Below are positions 52,946-64,000 of a stretch of DNA of 64,000 bases, in pieces. The stretch covers positions 35,343,501 to 35,407,500 of the forward strand of contig NC_084929.1 in assembly GCF_958298935.1 (NCBI RefSeq), written 5' to 3'. The notes under the pieces are model-generated. The model had not been told where the DNA came from. It was given only the letters and a program-made list of their open reading frames with translations, and did not search any database. Positions within the stretch are counted from its first letter, which is position 1. Every line of letters starts with the position of its first letter. This stretch comes from Phragmites australis. Taxonomy: Eukaryota > Streptophyta > Magnoliopsida > Poales > Poaceae. A program made the translations under genes and the position numbers.

Positions 52946-55394
52946 TTCAGGGGCAGAGCCATGATTTGGATATGAGGAGGGTGAATAAGATAACAATCAC
53001 ACAAGAGATGTAATATAACAATATATTAAGTCTCAAATATAGCATTGATATCGTATAGCATCATTTGTTTTCTGGTCTCTTAACTTGTTGGCTTATTCGG
53101 CTACACAATGAGTTTTGAGGTGTCTTTGTGGTACTTCGGAGACTCCTAGCCCATGCAGCCATAAGTGTAGCAAGAAATAAAAGTGATTTTATTCTCAATA
53201 GGTATTTTTAGTATGCAAGTTTATGGTTAATTGCATTGTTTCTTAATTAGACAAATAAGATCTTTCATATTCACCTATTTTAATGGATAATCAGCCTAAA
53301 AAATTACAGCGTGGGAGAGTAGCAGCATGGATCGAAAACACCAAAAGGGGTAGCGTGTTTGCCTCCTCCTCATGTCTAGCTCACCAGATTTCTCTGGTAT
53401 GATACATTCAAGGAAAAACAAGAGGAAATAGGCTAGAAACTGAAAATACCACCCGCTCTCCTCTCCTCTCGTCTTTCGCCTATCTATTTTTCTTTCCCCC
53501 TCCTAATCAACTCGGGTCAGACAAACCAACGTGAAAGGGGCAAGGTAAGCATCGTTGGTCTCTCTGTGCGCGAGTGTGTCCAATCCTGTGTCTTTGACAA
53601 TTTAAAATAATTTAGGTAGTGTTTAAGAAAATTCCAATCCTATGTGAGGCAAAAAGTGGGTGGAGAAATGTCGTTAAGACCCTATTGCCTTAAACCGATC
53701 ATATTGTAGGAGTTCATTGGAGTGTAGAGGGGCTTATAGAATATGTGGCTACTAAGGAGTTCAAACAGATGGTATCATTTTGTGTCTTTATTTAGTGTTT
53801 ATTAGATTTTTTATGTTGGACTAAATAGATGCCTTATTTTATTTGATTCAGGACAAGGGACATATTAAAATCAGAGTCAATAAGTTGAAGGGTAGGTTAG
53901 TTGAAGAGCTGCAACAGAGAAACTATTTGGCTGCAGATTTGATCTGTAAGGCAAATATGAGTGCAGACTACTTAAACATAGAGGCATGTAGGAGTTATTT
54001 GTAATGTAATTTATGTAGCTTTATTTTCAATTTATTTCAAACTAGTCTAAATATATATCAGATTATCAAGTAAACTGATTGATTTTTCATGGTCATGGGC
54101 TGCACTTCTAGTTTTCTACTTCCTTTAATTGTGCCATTGGCATCAGGTTCAGTTTTGAATTGAAGGTCTGCAAACTATTCTTTATAGTTTATTGTGCTGA
54201 TCTTGGGGGCATGAATGTTTTGAAAACAAAAATTTATGTTAACTACAGTCTAGGTCTTGTTGCCTTTTGAAAATTTTCATTGTTACTTTAAGCCTTTATA
54301 CTTCTTTTGTTGTAAATATGTACCCTTGTAAGTTGGCCACACGTCCTTCTACTAAAGTTTCAATTATGGTGAATTATTTTCATAGATATTTCATGTTGAC
54401 ATGAAAGAGTAAGTCTGGGATCAGTAATATTACTAGTACTTGTGAAGAATGTTATCCTATTATATTGAATGTACAACCGAGAAAATCCACCTATTTGGCT
54501 CGAGTCACTTTAATTTGGTAAGTTAAACCTTTGTGGATATTTCATATCTTGCAAATGTTTTATTAACTAGTTAATTTCTCTCAAGACGGTTATGATTATG
54601 TGTTGGTGGCTGCAAAGGCATACCTAGCTTTGGATCCTGAAAATTCAGATTATTAAGATTCATACTTGAAAGTTCTAAATTTTTATTAGTACTAGTCATG
54701 AGTAATAGGTTAGTTAACATACCCAACCGTTATAAGCTTTGTCTCTTACTCTACAGGGCGGTCATGAAGTGATTTGATCCCAGCACAAGCAGACAGGCCG
54801 ACGAAAGAAAGTAATTTTTGAATTTCAGCTTACCTAAATAAAGGGCTTGGGAGGACTATTAACTATGTTGTGTTGGGGGGGGGGGGCATATGCCCCTTTC
54901 CCCTCTCTTTTATTTGAAATCTTTGTTAATCTTTCTGGTTGTTATGTTTTATTTTGTGTTCTAAATAGGGATTACGTTGTGAGATGGTGAATTGTTTACT
55001 AAGGTTTGACTCTTGGTTATGGTATGAGATGGTGATCTGGAACTTTCTGATAAGTGGGATGATTTGCTTGACATTGATATCAGGTTTTGATGGGGATGCT
55101 TATCAAGTTATGTGGATGTTTTCATCTGGTGGTAGTAATTCCGTGTTTGTTTTGTGTTCATGTTATGTTTTGTTGTTGTGTAGGAGACTGAAGCTAAGGA
55201 GATATGCCGTTGGAAAGATATTAAGCCATGCCGACATAGGTTTCTGAAATTGACGGTGCTAAAAATGATTTGTTGTTGCTATTAGGAAGTGACGATCTTT
55301 GTGTTGGCTTTCTGCTAGTAGATGGTTCTGTATGTGGTCCAGGATGGGTTTTAGTTTGGTTGTCATCCAGTTTTTGTATATGAGGTTTCATGTC
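52946..55394. other. Transposon-rich spacer with short coding-like islands
   Basis: At 52951 GGGGCAGAGCCATGATTTGG resembles the hAT-type end seen near 35168, and CCTCCTCCTCATGTCTAGCTC at 53362 is a loose inverted counterpart, so 52951-53390 may be a small hAT relic. At 53857-53992 one frame reads GHIKIRVNKLKGRLVEELQQ and on to MSADYLNIE; at 54600-54655 another reads DYVLVAAKAYLALDPENSDY. Both look like captured exon pieces but I cannot name them. A run of 12 G is at 54875-54886. No intact gene. Confidence 0.35.
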
Positions 55395-55630
55395 TGTTGG
55401 GAGAAATGCCCAGACCCACAAAGGAGCATATCTAACAAAGCAGCCTGTATAAAGGCCCAAGAGCCTTTATGTAATATTTGTACCTCACCAAGAGTTGCAG
55501 AGGAAGTTTTACCTCTCCCTCTCACCTATATAAAGGACCCAAGAGGTCAAGAGGAGGGAGATCCCTCCACCTCCACTCTCTCTTTGCCTAAGAATGAACC
55601 CCTTCGGTACTGTAGCGGAAAACAGTCTCA
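55395..55630 (+). mobile_element. Orphan LTR of a Ty3-gypsy-type retrotransposon
   Basis: The 236-bp segment starts TGTTGGGAGAAATGCCCAGA and ends CTCA, with a TATA box (CTATATAAAG at about 55528) in its right half. It is followed by the primer-binding site at 55636. No gag, pol or second LTR was found downstream, so the rest of the element is deleted or replaced. Confidence 0.7.
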
Positions 55631-55635
55631 ATAGT

Positions 55636-55653
55636 TGGCGCCGTCTGTGGGGA
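55636..55653 (+). other. Retrotransposon primer-binding site
   Basis: TGGCGCCGTCTGTGGGGA stands five bases after the LTR end. The TGGCGCC start is complementary to a tRNA 3' end of the Asp type, common in grass gypsy elements; the later part deviates from a perfect match. Confidence 0.7.
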
Positions 55654-55699
55654 TCCAGTTTGAAAGAGTGAGGGGACCTTCGGATCACACATGTTTCGC

Positions 55700-56180
55700 A
55701 AGGAGGTCGGCCTTCATACAGAGGAGGCCTTCCCTTCGTACATACAGGGCCTTCGTACTAGCTAGGCCTTCGTCGTTGAGCAACCCTTCATCGGGGAAGA
55801 ACCTTCATCAGGTCTTCATCAAAAAACAACCCTTTATCAGGCCTTCATCAGAAAACAACCCTCTGTCAAGCCTGTCAGGGAAAAGGAACCCTTCGTTAGA
55901 CCTTCGTCGGGGAACAACCCTTCGTCAGGTTTTCATTGGACAACAACACTTCATCAAGCCTTCATCGAAGAAACGAAACCCTTCGTCAAACCCTAGTAGG
56001 GAAAAAGGACTGTGTTAGGCTTTCGTTAGGGAACAACCCTTTGTCAGGTTTTCGTTAGACAACAACCCTTCATCAGGCCCTAGTCAGGGAAAAAGTACTG
56101 CATCAGGCTTTCATCGGGGAACACCCTTCGTCAGACCTTCGTACAAAAGTGATAAGAACCCTTCGTACAAGTGGTACCCT
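55700..56180. repeat. Degenerate minisatellite of CCTTCGTC-type units
   Basis: From 55700 onward units close to CCCTTCGTCAGGCCTTCATC, alternating with GGGGAACAAC or GGGAAAAAGG words, repeat at irregular spacings of roughly 25-35 bases for about 480 bases. One frame stays open for 127 codons (55635-56018) because the unit lacks stops; it is not a credible gene. The array starts right behind the orphan LTR, so it may be the internal leader of that element. Confidence 0.75.
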
Positions 56181-57478
56181 TCATACAAAAGGCACCCTTT
56201 GTACAAGAGACACCCACCGACGGGATGCGGCACAAAAAGTTTGAAGCCATGTGAGCTTCCTTGGATTTAGTGGGCAATAATCACACACCGTGCTCCACTT
56301 ATAAACTTGATCACTTTATGCTACTATCTTCGCTACCAAGTATATTTTTATCCATGCCAAACAGAATTATATCTACAAACTAGCAACTGCAACAGCTAAA
56401 GATATTTAGCTAGATTAAAAGTCATTGTCCGAAGGTGGCGCACCCTACGCTACATTATATTTCTTCAATGTTTTAAATTTGTAAACGTTACGTTATGGAG
56501 CTGCACTTTGTTTCAAAAGGATTTAGGTGATGATCTTAAAGGATTAGGATAATTTGTTGTAGTTTAAGATGCTTCATACTTTTAGGGTGGTATGAGTGGT
56601 GAACGTGAAAATACATGAATGATCGATAAGGACATTTACTAAGATATTGCCATGCCACAATAGGTATTTTAAAATTGCCTCTATTTCTTTCGATTGTTGT
56701 GATGCTTCAGCTGTTGTAGACGCTGTTGAGATAATAGATTCATCACCATCAGTAGTGACATGCTCTCCTTGTTGACAGACACATATATGTCATGCTTGTG
56801 CTCAAGGTGTCCTACACATTTGCGTAGTTAGAGTAATCATATTCATCAAATTTGATTAAATCACTACGTACTATACCCATGAGAAAATGAGGAATTTATG
56901 GAACAACTTCGAATGACAGTTGTGCACGTATTGGATTATTCATGAGAGTACCACCATTGACTAAAAATGGGTATAAAAGCATGATATCTGGGAAAGTCTA
57001 TTGACCTTGGCTAACCGTTTATGCTCCTTCTGTTTAGTTGTATGTATAGTTGTAGATGATTGTGAGCCATCTCTTCTTCATATTTATTACATAAAATATA
57101 GTATTTAATTTATATATTTATCTTAAGTTTGTTAGGTTACCTAATTCATAACATTTGTACTTGTGAAAAATTATTCTTCTAAACGATGAATGGGCAAGCT
57201 TTATCTTACTTGTTAGTTGAGGGAACACTTAGAGAAAATGAGCTACTATTTTGATGCGTCCAAAATTTGAATCACTTTTTTGGCCATTGGATTTATATGG
57301 AGAGCAGCAAGATGCTTGATTGGACCTTGATGTAAATTTAAGTCACTTCATGATAGATTGTGAAGAAATCATTTTGATGTTTTTTTTATGAATTGGAAGA
57401 AAGAAAACAGTGAGTCAAAAAAAATACATTTACAATTCATGTGAGATTCACTTATCTCAATATGACAATATCCATCTC

Positions 57479-57481
<3 letters not shown>
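56181..57481. other. AT-rich intergenic DNA
   Basis: No gene or defined repeat was recognised. The first 100 bases still contain CCTTCGTAC words of the preceding array. Confidence 0.4.

Positions 57482-57542
<61 letters not shown>
57482..57542. repeat. (CT)n(CA)n compound microsatellite
   Basis: About 22 CT units are followed directly by eight CA units. The short open frames crossing it on both strands are produced by the repeat. Confidence 0.95.
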
Positions 57543-59934
57543 TCGCCAACAAATTAGTGCACCCAGCAAGTTCGCAAAGGAAGGAGCTATTGAATTTTGA
57601 CACGAGGCCCGTGTTCCAGATGTCATGCCTACTGTATTGTGCGGCTTCCCTATATGATGAAGAATTGAAGTTGAACTGCTTTGCTTGGAATTAGAGATCG
57701 TGTGCTTCTTATCCGCTCAGTTTGTGTTGTCCAGCTTGGAGCTTGCTGTTTTCAAGCACTTCCACGTCAAGCCATCCCTGAGCATTGCATCAGTGCACGC
57801 CACAACCTCCGTGCATGTTGTTGCAAGCAAACCACATCAAGCCGCTTCAAGCAACGCCACCTCGAGGACGCTGACATTAGACATACCAAGAGAGTGTTGC
57901 CACCACTGAGACGCCATGCCATGCCATTTAGCTCTCTTATAGATCGATCGTTTCCAACATGGCATCGCGGCACATCCCACTCCGTTGTTCTAGCGTTCTT
58001 TCACCATCAAGGTTGGCCCGTCTCAGTTCTTGGCAGCTAGTGAGGGACACCATGGCATCTGCCTCTATGTCTCTCCCTAACTCGGTGTGGTACAGTAGCA
58101 CATCACCAACGATAATCCGTATGCAGTGCCGCCATGGGCCAAGCTCACAGGCAGCCTTGGCCGTCTATCTCGCTCGCTCCCCTCCTCACATCCTCTCCCT
58201 CCATGCCCCCTCATAGCACCTTGTTGATCCATATGTGGTGGCTCCGCGGCTGACCTATACGCAGTGCAGCAAGCGTGTCAACACCCATGCGTAGTGGGGA
58301 TCATCATATTTTGGTTGGATGAGTACGCATCAAGCCATGGGTGTCTGGATTTGGCTCGCTTAGCAGCCATTGGCACGGGCCTGGCGGATGTAGCATATGG
58401 CGAGAGGAGACGTGCAGCTCATGTTTAGAGCTTGGCGTCAATGAGTACATGGCGATTGATGGCCTCCTCCTACGGCTTTCATTGTGAAGCCCTATTATCA
58501 TGTTGTTGTTACATCACCACATCACAAACTTTTCTCTCATGATAACGTGGTCCTTCTTGCCAGAGACCTAGATGATAGCTTTTCATATCCACTTCCTCAT
58601 GACCAACGCTAGGTTTTCGTCCATTGTCTGCTCGTCATGACCTTGTGAATACGCAGCCTCCCATGGAGATCAGATCGACACAAAATGGTCAATGATATTG
58701 GTTTATTCTTCTTCTGTTTTTAGACGTAAACTATCCTATTTTAGAGTTTTATTATATTACTATTGTTATTTGTATCTATCTGTATAAAATCAATGTTTTG
58801 TACTATACATGGATTCTAAATATGTTACATGTAATCTCTACCATTATAATCAGAGCTCACGACAATCAACAGCATGGATCTTTCTCTTCTTCCACCGATT
58901 AACATGATAATTTATTGACCTTGAGAGTGAATATAGAGGCTCATTTTAACACTAATATCAAGTGGCTCACGCAAATAGAGTGGCTAGTCTCGCTGCAATG
59001 TTTTATCAATTATATTTTACACAGACTCTTTATTTAGATATTTGATTTTTTTTTCTAAGACTATATTTGATATGGATCTTTTTTTCTATTCTAACCCCAA
59101 TTTCAATTATTTTTTATTTTATTTTATTTGGACTCTTTATTTAGATATTTTGCTTCCCAAACCACATAGAATCAAACTGCTAATTTTTCATAATTGTTAT
59201 TTCTGAATTTAGCTATTTATTAATTGTATTTGATAGGAACTCTTTGGTTTAATCTGGACCATTATATGTTTATAATAATAAATGGTCTAGATCTTTCCTT
59301 TTTTTTTCAAATTAACGTGGTAATTTTGTGGTCTTGAGAGGGAATATGGTGGCTCCTTTTGCAGCTCAATTATTAAGATAATAGATATCTAATGTATAAA
59401 AATTATACAATTAGGTTCATAATTCAAAACTATTTCACGCTATATAGGTTTTGTAGCTATAAATGATATATTTTGTAAGAAAAATTTAGTTAAAATCTAA
59501 CTTTGAATACCGAGCTCAAAAGAAATACCGAGCCTGTGGAAATGGGTAACAGTTTATCTTCAAAAATTTATAATTTTTTTATACGAAGTCGGATGAGGAT
59601 AAAATTTATATGAAAATTGTAGCCCTCGATGAGATCTACAACTTTGTAGTTTAAAAGTTTTTCATTTGAAGTCATTTAGATTCCCAAATAATCATTTAAA
59701 TTTTCAGATTGCAAATATCAAAAGAATTATATATGCTCATATGTTCAGTAGTCGTTCTCTGGTGTGATGATGGGGAGGGATCGCGCGACCCGACAGGTTT
59801 CGAGTTTGAGTACCAAAAACCGCGTAGCACGCGTATTTCGCACGAAAAAACGCGTGACTTGGTTCCTGGTCGGTCCAATTTTAATTTATTTTTTGCTTTT
59901 TTTTGTTCAAAAAATATTGATTGAGTGACCGACT
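57543..59934. other. Intergenic region without supported genes
   Basis: 57690-58700 is GC-richer with overlapping open frames up to 119 codons in different frames, but no motif or splice structure is recognisable. 58700-59700 is AT-rich. The phrase GGACTCTTTATTTAGATATTT recurs in variants at 59026 and 59129, and ATGG.GGCTC words at 58934 and 59347, indicating a worn local duplication. The stretch from at least 59740 may already lie inside the CACTA element ending at 60192. Confidence 0.35.
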
Positions 59935-60192
59935 ATCGCAGGTGGTTCGCTTAAGGAACCGCCTGTGGAAATCAATTTTCACAGGCGATTCGATTAAGGA
60001 ACCTTCTGTGGAAACCTATTTTCATATGCGGTTCCTTGAGTGAACCGCCTGTGATAATAGATTTTCACATGCGGTCACTTTTGCGCCTGTGAAAATTATT
60101 CATTTCTACAGGCCTGCGATCGCAAATGAATACACTAAACGTCTATAAAAACGAGTTACCATCTGTTTTTAAAAATAATTTTTATAGTAGTG
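59935..60192. mobile_element. One end of a CACTA (En/Spm) element with subterminal repeats
   Basis: The segment ends TTTTTATAGTAGTG, whose complement CACTACTATAAAAA is a typical CACTA terminus. Upstream lie repeated subterminal words CACAGGCGGTTC and GGTTC..TTAAGGAACC in both orientations (59940-60100), some able to form hairpins. The other terminus and the 3-bp target duplication were not found, so only this end is claimed. Confidence 0.75.
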
Positions 60193-60544
60193 ATGTCTAA
60201 GCGTTCTGTTGGCTTTTGATGCACTTCGAACTTTCTGCACCGTATAACGCAATATGCTACTGACTCCTTTTGATGTGAAACTGTAAATCAATAGATTATT
60301 CAGAGTGGGCAACGAACAGTTCGTGCTAAGTTTTAGCCACAGCTGATTGCAAATTTAAACATGGAGGAAAATTCACCTACTGCATGACCGATGTTATGAC
60401 GGTACAAGATTCAGATGAAAGACTGATCTCGTTTGCTGTTTCGAAAGGAAAAATCGAAAGAACAAGAGAGGTGAAATAAATAAAAAACTTACATGATAAA
60501 CTATGCAGGGTAACATGAATTCTCCTGTTTAATTACACGTCATC
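60193..60544. other. Spacer and 3' flank of the VQ gene
   Basis: Mixed AT-rich sequence next to the CACTA end. The last 100-200 bases are likely the 3' untranslated region of the minus-strand VQ gene. Nothing else is seen. Confidence 0.4.
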
Positions 60545-60787
60545 TCACCCGTTCTGCCTTGAGCCAGAGGCGCCTGCCTTGCGATCACCACGAGAACCGC
60601 CTTCTTTGCCTGCGCCAATCCTCCGAGCAGCTTGTGGAGACCTGCTTTGCTCCGGCTCGGCGACGGCACCCTTGCCGGTGAGCCTCTGTACGACGGACTT
60701 GAAGTCGTCGGCAGTGTTGGCCTCCACGTACACCGTCTCGATGATCTTCACGGTCACCGGCTTTGCTTCTTCTTCCTCCCTCGACAT
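60545..60787 (-). CDS. VQ-motif protein
   Basis: An intronless gene of 80 residues. The VQ signature FxxxVQxLTG is complete at residues 29-38 (FKSVVQRLTG), preceded by a beta-strand-like VKIIETVYVEA. VQ proteins bind WRKY transcription factors in the nucleus and tune defence and growth responses. The C-terminal 40 residues are basic and Gly/Ser/Arg-rich, which suits nuclear location. The ATG at 60787 (MSREEEE) is chosen because the VQ domain in small members (VQ1/VQ10 type) begins close to the start. The frame stays open upstream to an ATG at 61042, but that extra 85 residues is Ser/Leu/Arg-rich without any known feature, so it is more likely leader. The gene lies between a CACTA end and an 835-bp inverted-repeat element. 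Confidence 0.85.
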   Translation of the reverse strand: MSREEEEAKPVTVKIIETVYVEANTADDFKSVVQRLTGKGAVAEPEQSRSPQAARRIGAGKEGGSRGDRKAGASGSRQNG

Positions 60788-61440
60788 TGCTGGCTTGAGA
60801 CTTGGCAGGCCCGTACGTACGTTGAAGAGGAGGAGAACTGGTGGAAAACAAAACGAGAGAGTAGAAGTAGTAGGCAACAAAGTAGCTAGGCGGCGGGCCG
60901 TCTCAGCGGCAGAAATTTGACTGCGTGTTTGGAGAACACCAAGAAGAGTGAGCCGTGCAGTATTCTTCAAACGATGCGAAGCCATTGACCAAGGTAACAC
61001 GAACGTTGAACACTTCCTTGGGACTCTCAAAACCACTGGCACTGACTTATTATCTTAGAAAACAGTAATCAAGTTTGAGCGAGTCATACAACCTAGCTTG
61101 GATTCAGAGAAGACAAATTAATAGACGATGAGAAAATACAGCCCACGTCTAGTAACATCTATTATATTACTAAGGCTATTTCCAGCAAGGATCGGCATCT
61201 TTGCCGACTGCAGCTCACCGCATCAGGGCTCCAACAGACATCCTATTCAGCTCTACAGGGATGTCGAAGCTGCTTTTTTGCCGGTCGCTGGCGGCAACTC
61301 TGCGGGAGGAAAAAGACTATGTATTACTGTTTATAGAGTATGCACGTGGATCCGAGAAAAGGAGTAGAGTAATAGAAGGAAGGAAGTAGGGTAATTATTG
61401 GAGATGAAAAAAATAGAGGATACTGTAATAGTATTATAAA
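60788..61440. other. Promoter side of the VQ gene and spacer
   Basis: The first 200-300 bases should hold the leader and promoter of the VQ gene on the minus strand. No clear TATA box was found. GC-richer sequence at 61170-61310 shows no motif. Confidence 0.4.
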
Positions 61441-62275
61441 GGGAAAACTGCAAAAAAACCCCCAAAAGTCACTTGAATTTTGACTTTCCCCCCCAAAAGT
61501 TGTTTTGTTGCAAAAAAACCCCCCAAAAGTTTGACTTTGTTGCAAAAAACCCCCTAAAAATTCAAAAGAATAAAAAAATCATTAAAAAAATCTAAAAAAA
61601 AAACTAGAGACAATTCTAAGACCTTCTGTGAAATTTGTTTTCAAAAATAATATCCTTTGCATCATATTTAATGGAGAGGAAGTTTGGAAAAAAAAGAAAA
61701 ATGTGTAGCTCATTTATTAACTCATGTTATTTTAACTTTGTCATGTCTACCATTATTTTTTCTACACAAATAATTGTTTAAGTAAACTAATAAAAGTGGT
61801 TTCACTAATTTTGGGGGTGTTATGGATTAGTTATGAATTAATCTATCTGCAACATATTTACTCAATCCTGCACGTTACAATAACTATTTCAAGATTTCAT
61901 ATATTTTTACAAGATAGAGGATCATCTAAGAAGACTAAAAAATTTTGTTTCATGATTTTTGGATTAGTAAATAATTAACTATGCATTTAACTCGAATTAA
62001 CAAATGAGTTGCACGTTTTTCTTTTTTTTTCAAACTTACTCTCCATGAAATATGATGCAAAGGATATTATTTTTGAAAACAAATTGCACAAAAGGTCTTA
62101 TAATTGTCTCTAGTTTTTTTAAGAATTTTTTGTGATTTTTTTAAAATTTTTTTGAATTTTTGGGGGTGTTTTTGGAACAAAATCAAACATTTGGGGGGGT
62201 TTTTGCAACAAAACAACTTTTGGGGGGGAAAGTCAAAATTCAAGTGACTTTTGGGGGGGTTTTTGCATTTATCCC
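61441..62275. mobile_element. Long-inverted-repeat Mutator-type MITE with perfect 9-bp target duplication
   Basis: The left arm (61441 to about 61730) and right arm (about 61986 to 62275) are inverted copies of each other over some 290 bases. Shared words include GTCACTTGAATTTTGACTTT, CTAGAGACAATT and AATAATATCCTTTGCATCAT. TATTATAAA flanks both ends exactly (61432-61440 and 62276-62284). The arms contain runs AAAAACCCCCC. The 250-base loop has no gene. A 9-bp duplication with very long TIRs points to the Mutator superfamily. Confidence 0.9.
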
Positions 62276-62284
62276 TATTATAAA

Positions 62285-64000
62285 GGATGAATTTTTAAAA
62301 TATCTACTGAAGTGACCTAACCCATCAATATATGGTTAGATATTGTGTTATATTTTATTCTTTATATTGAAAGCATGTTTATGCGGAGAATATATTAAAA
62401 TCTTAGCTTTCATTTATATGATCTGCAAATAGAAATGTAAATATTTTTCTAAAATATTGGATATTCTTCTTGGTATGAACTGCATACATAGTAATTTAAC
62501 TGTTTGACAAATGATATAAAATGGTAAATTATCAGATGGACTACTTTTCTATTCTTTTTTTTTTTTTTTGGCTTGTTGTTTCTTACTCGAACATGGTATC
62601 TCATATACATATTGATCAATACTTTGTATAATCATTTGTTAAAAAATATTTGTGAATATTTTATCACTTTAAATATTTATATCATAAAATTTTGTATTTG
62701 ATAACGGAAGGAGATTTGGACATATCTCAACTAACCAATAGAAAGCCTTATAACTTTGCAGCACAGATTTTCTGAAGTACTGCGTGATGCTCCTATATTA
62801 ATTTTAAAATCGAATAAAATATTGAAAAGTAATCTATCCAGCCAGTTCACCGAGAGCTCTATGGACATGGTGGAGGTGTGCATGCTGTGTGGCCGTTTGC
62901 CGCTCCATCTTTCGTCCCACAGTAAGACCATGGTCTTCTCAAGCTTGCACCAAAAAAATCCTAACACCCCCTCAATTTTTTATGATCCAAACCGTCCTTA
63001 GGCCTCTACTTAGCCCAACTTCTCTATGGCTCTCTCAGCTCGACTCCGCCGCTTCCGTACACTGCTGCGCCTCCTCAACGCGCTAGATATGTGGCTGCAG
63101 TGACTCCACCACTTGTGAACGTTACCGTACGTTGCTGCGTGGCGTCAAGCAGTAGCGGTCCAAGCGTTGGTCTTGATTTATTTTTATTATACTTGTTTCT
63201 TTCTTGATGCCACGTTATAGCTCTACAGTCTGGGTATTTGTAAGTGGGGTCTCCAGAGTTTGAAGCTTCAGTTGGAGGAGTACGTGGAGCTTTTCCCTTT
63301 TTATAGCTCGTAACTTTTGTATTTTTTTCTTTATATGATTTGCTCCTTTGTCTTGTAGCAAAATTAGGATTAGCTGATTGGTTGCATAAAATTGGTTCCT
63401 GCTGAGACTATAAGCCATTTGTTACTTTCGAAGTAGATATGATATCTATATTATGTTTGTTGATCAATAAATACAATGATTGCTGAGATATTGGTTGTTT
63501 CCTCTTTAACAGGTTTTCTATCGATTGATATTTTGTATCACTGCAAAAAAAAATGTTATTTATGTTAGTTGTTACTCAATAGTACTTCGTGATTGAATAG
63601 GCTATGGTGTTATCTTATTGTCTACATTTGTTTCTCTTGATCTTGTATTTCTTAATGCGGTTCTATATTATGATCATTGGCTACATTTTCAAAAATATAG
63701 TGTTAACATAATTTTAATAGCATCTGAGAACTGATAAAAAATAGAAGTGTTTCATGGTATCCTTTTGCTTGGTGGAATAGCTATGAGACTCGTGGACGTA
63801 GATTTTTCAGTTAATGTCCTGCAACATTTTGTATTAAAGGTAAATGATGATTGTATAGTAGTAGTATGATAAATTAATTATTTAAAAATCAAGCTACTAT
63901 CTTGTATATTGGATACTCTTCTTCATCAATTGTTGTCTCTTGATAAAACATCTTGGGAATCAAGCTACTACCTTGAAGCAGATTTAGTATCGTCATTTTG
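62285..64000. other. AT-rich intergenic DNA at the right edge
   Basis: No gene is supported. 62850-63170 is GC-richer and has short open frames on both strands without motifs. The remainder is AT-rich with poly(T) and poly(A) runs. Confidence 0.4.

Noticed and set aside
55635..56018. A 127-codon open frame over the CCTTCGTC array
   Set aside because: Openness results from a stop-free repeat unit; low-complexity product, no start context or splice support.
57681..58216. Overlapping frames of 74-119 codons after the CT/CA microsatellite
   Set aside because: Frames overlap in several phases and on both strands, without motifs or a consistent exon structure.
60788..61042. N-terminal extension of the VQ protein to an ATG at 61042
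   Set aside because: The additional residues show no known feature; the start next to the VQ domain fits small family members. Transcript data could reverse this.

Overview
This is a stretch of a plant nuclear genome, almost certainly a grass (Poaceae). The protein-coding exons are very GC-rich while the spacers are AT-rich. Genes have short GT-AG (and two GC-AG) introns. The repeats are those of grass genomes: Ty1-copia and Ty3-gypsy-type LTR fragments, a Mutator-like element (MULE), hAT and CACTA pieces, and Stowaway and Tourist-like MITEs. There is no bacterial or organellar gene organisation. The species cannot be named from sequence alone.

Seven genes look intact. From left to right they are: a single-exon 3-ketoacyl-CoA synthase (545-2014, +); the nuclear transport GTPase Ran in eight coding exons (12823-14933, +); mitochondrial malate dehydrogenase in seven exons (15791-20194, +); two convergent class III lipase / phospholipase A1-II genes (23899-26232, + and 29246-30582, -); a CHUP1/IPGA1-like coiled-coil, proline-rich protein in six exons (45889-50154, +); and a small VQ-motif protein (60545-60787, -). 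Exon sets were joined by eye from reading frame, splice sites and family knowledge.

The spacers are graveyards of mobile DNA. 2.3-8.1 kb is a decayed Ty1-copia element (minus strand) split by a 1.6-kb solo-LTR-like insertion with a 5-bp target duplication. 8.6-10.9 kb holds another worn retroelement. 22.2-23.7 kb is a Tourist/Harbinger-like element. 27.9-29.1 kb is the 5' part of a second copia element, lying between the two lipases. 33.4-36.1 kb contains hAT-type remnants. 37.5-43.8 kb is a complete-ended MULE (168-bp inverted termini, near-perfect 9-bp target duplication) carrying a ruined transposase, a ruined GRF zinc-finger gene and an unidentified two-exon reading frame. 50.8-52.9 kb is an unprocessed, frameshifted piece of the histone methyltransferase gene ATXR3/SDG2, itself interrupted by a transposon-like insertion. 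55.4-56.2 kb is an orphan LTR plus primer-binding site followed by a degenerate minisatellite. 59.9-60.2 kb is one end of a CACTA element. 61.4-62.3 kb is an 835-bp long-inverted-repeat element with a perfect 9-bp target duplication.

The genes do not form a pathway. They are ordinary housekeeping and lipid or organelle-movement genes whose order resembles, from memory, the distal long arm of rice chromosome 5. I found no convincing new biochemical system. The most informative signals are the MULE with its accessory genes, the captured ATXR3 fragment, the paralogue-specific GC-AG intron and the uORF/GA-repeat leader of the CHUP1-like gene.
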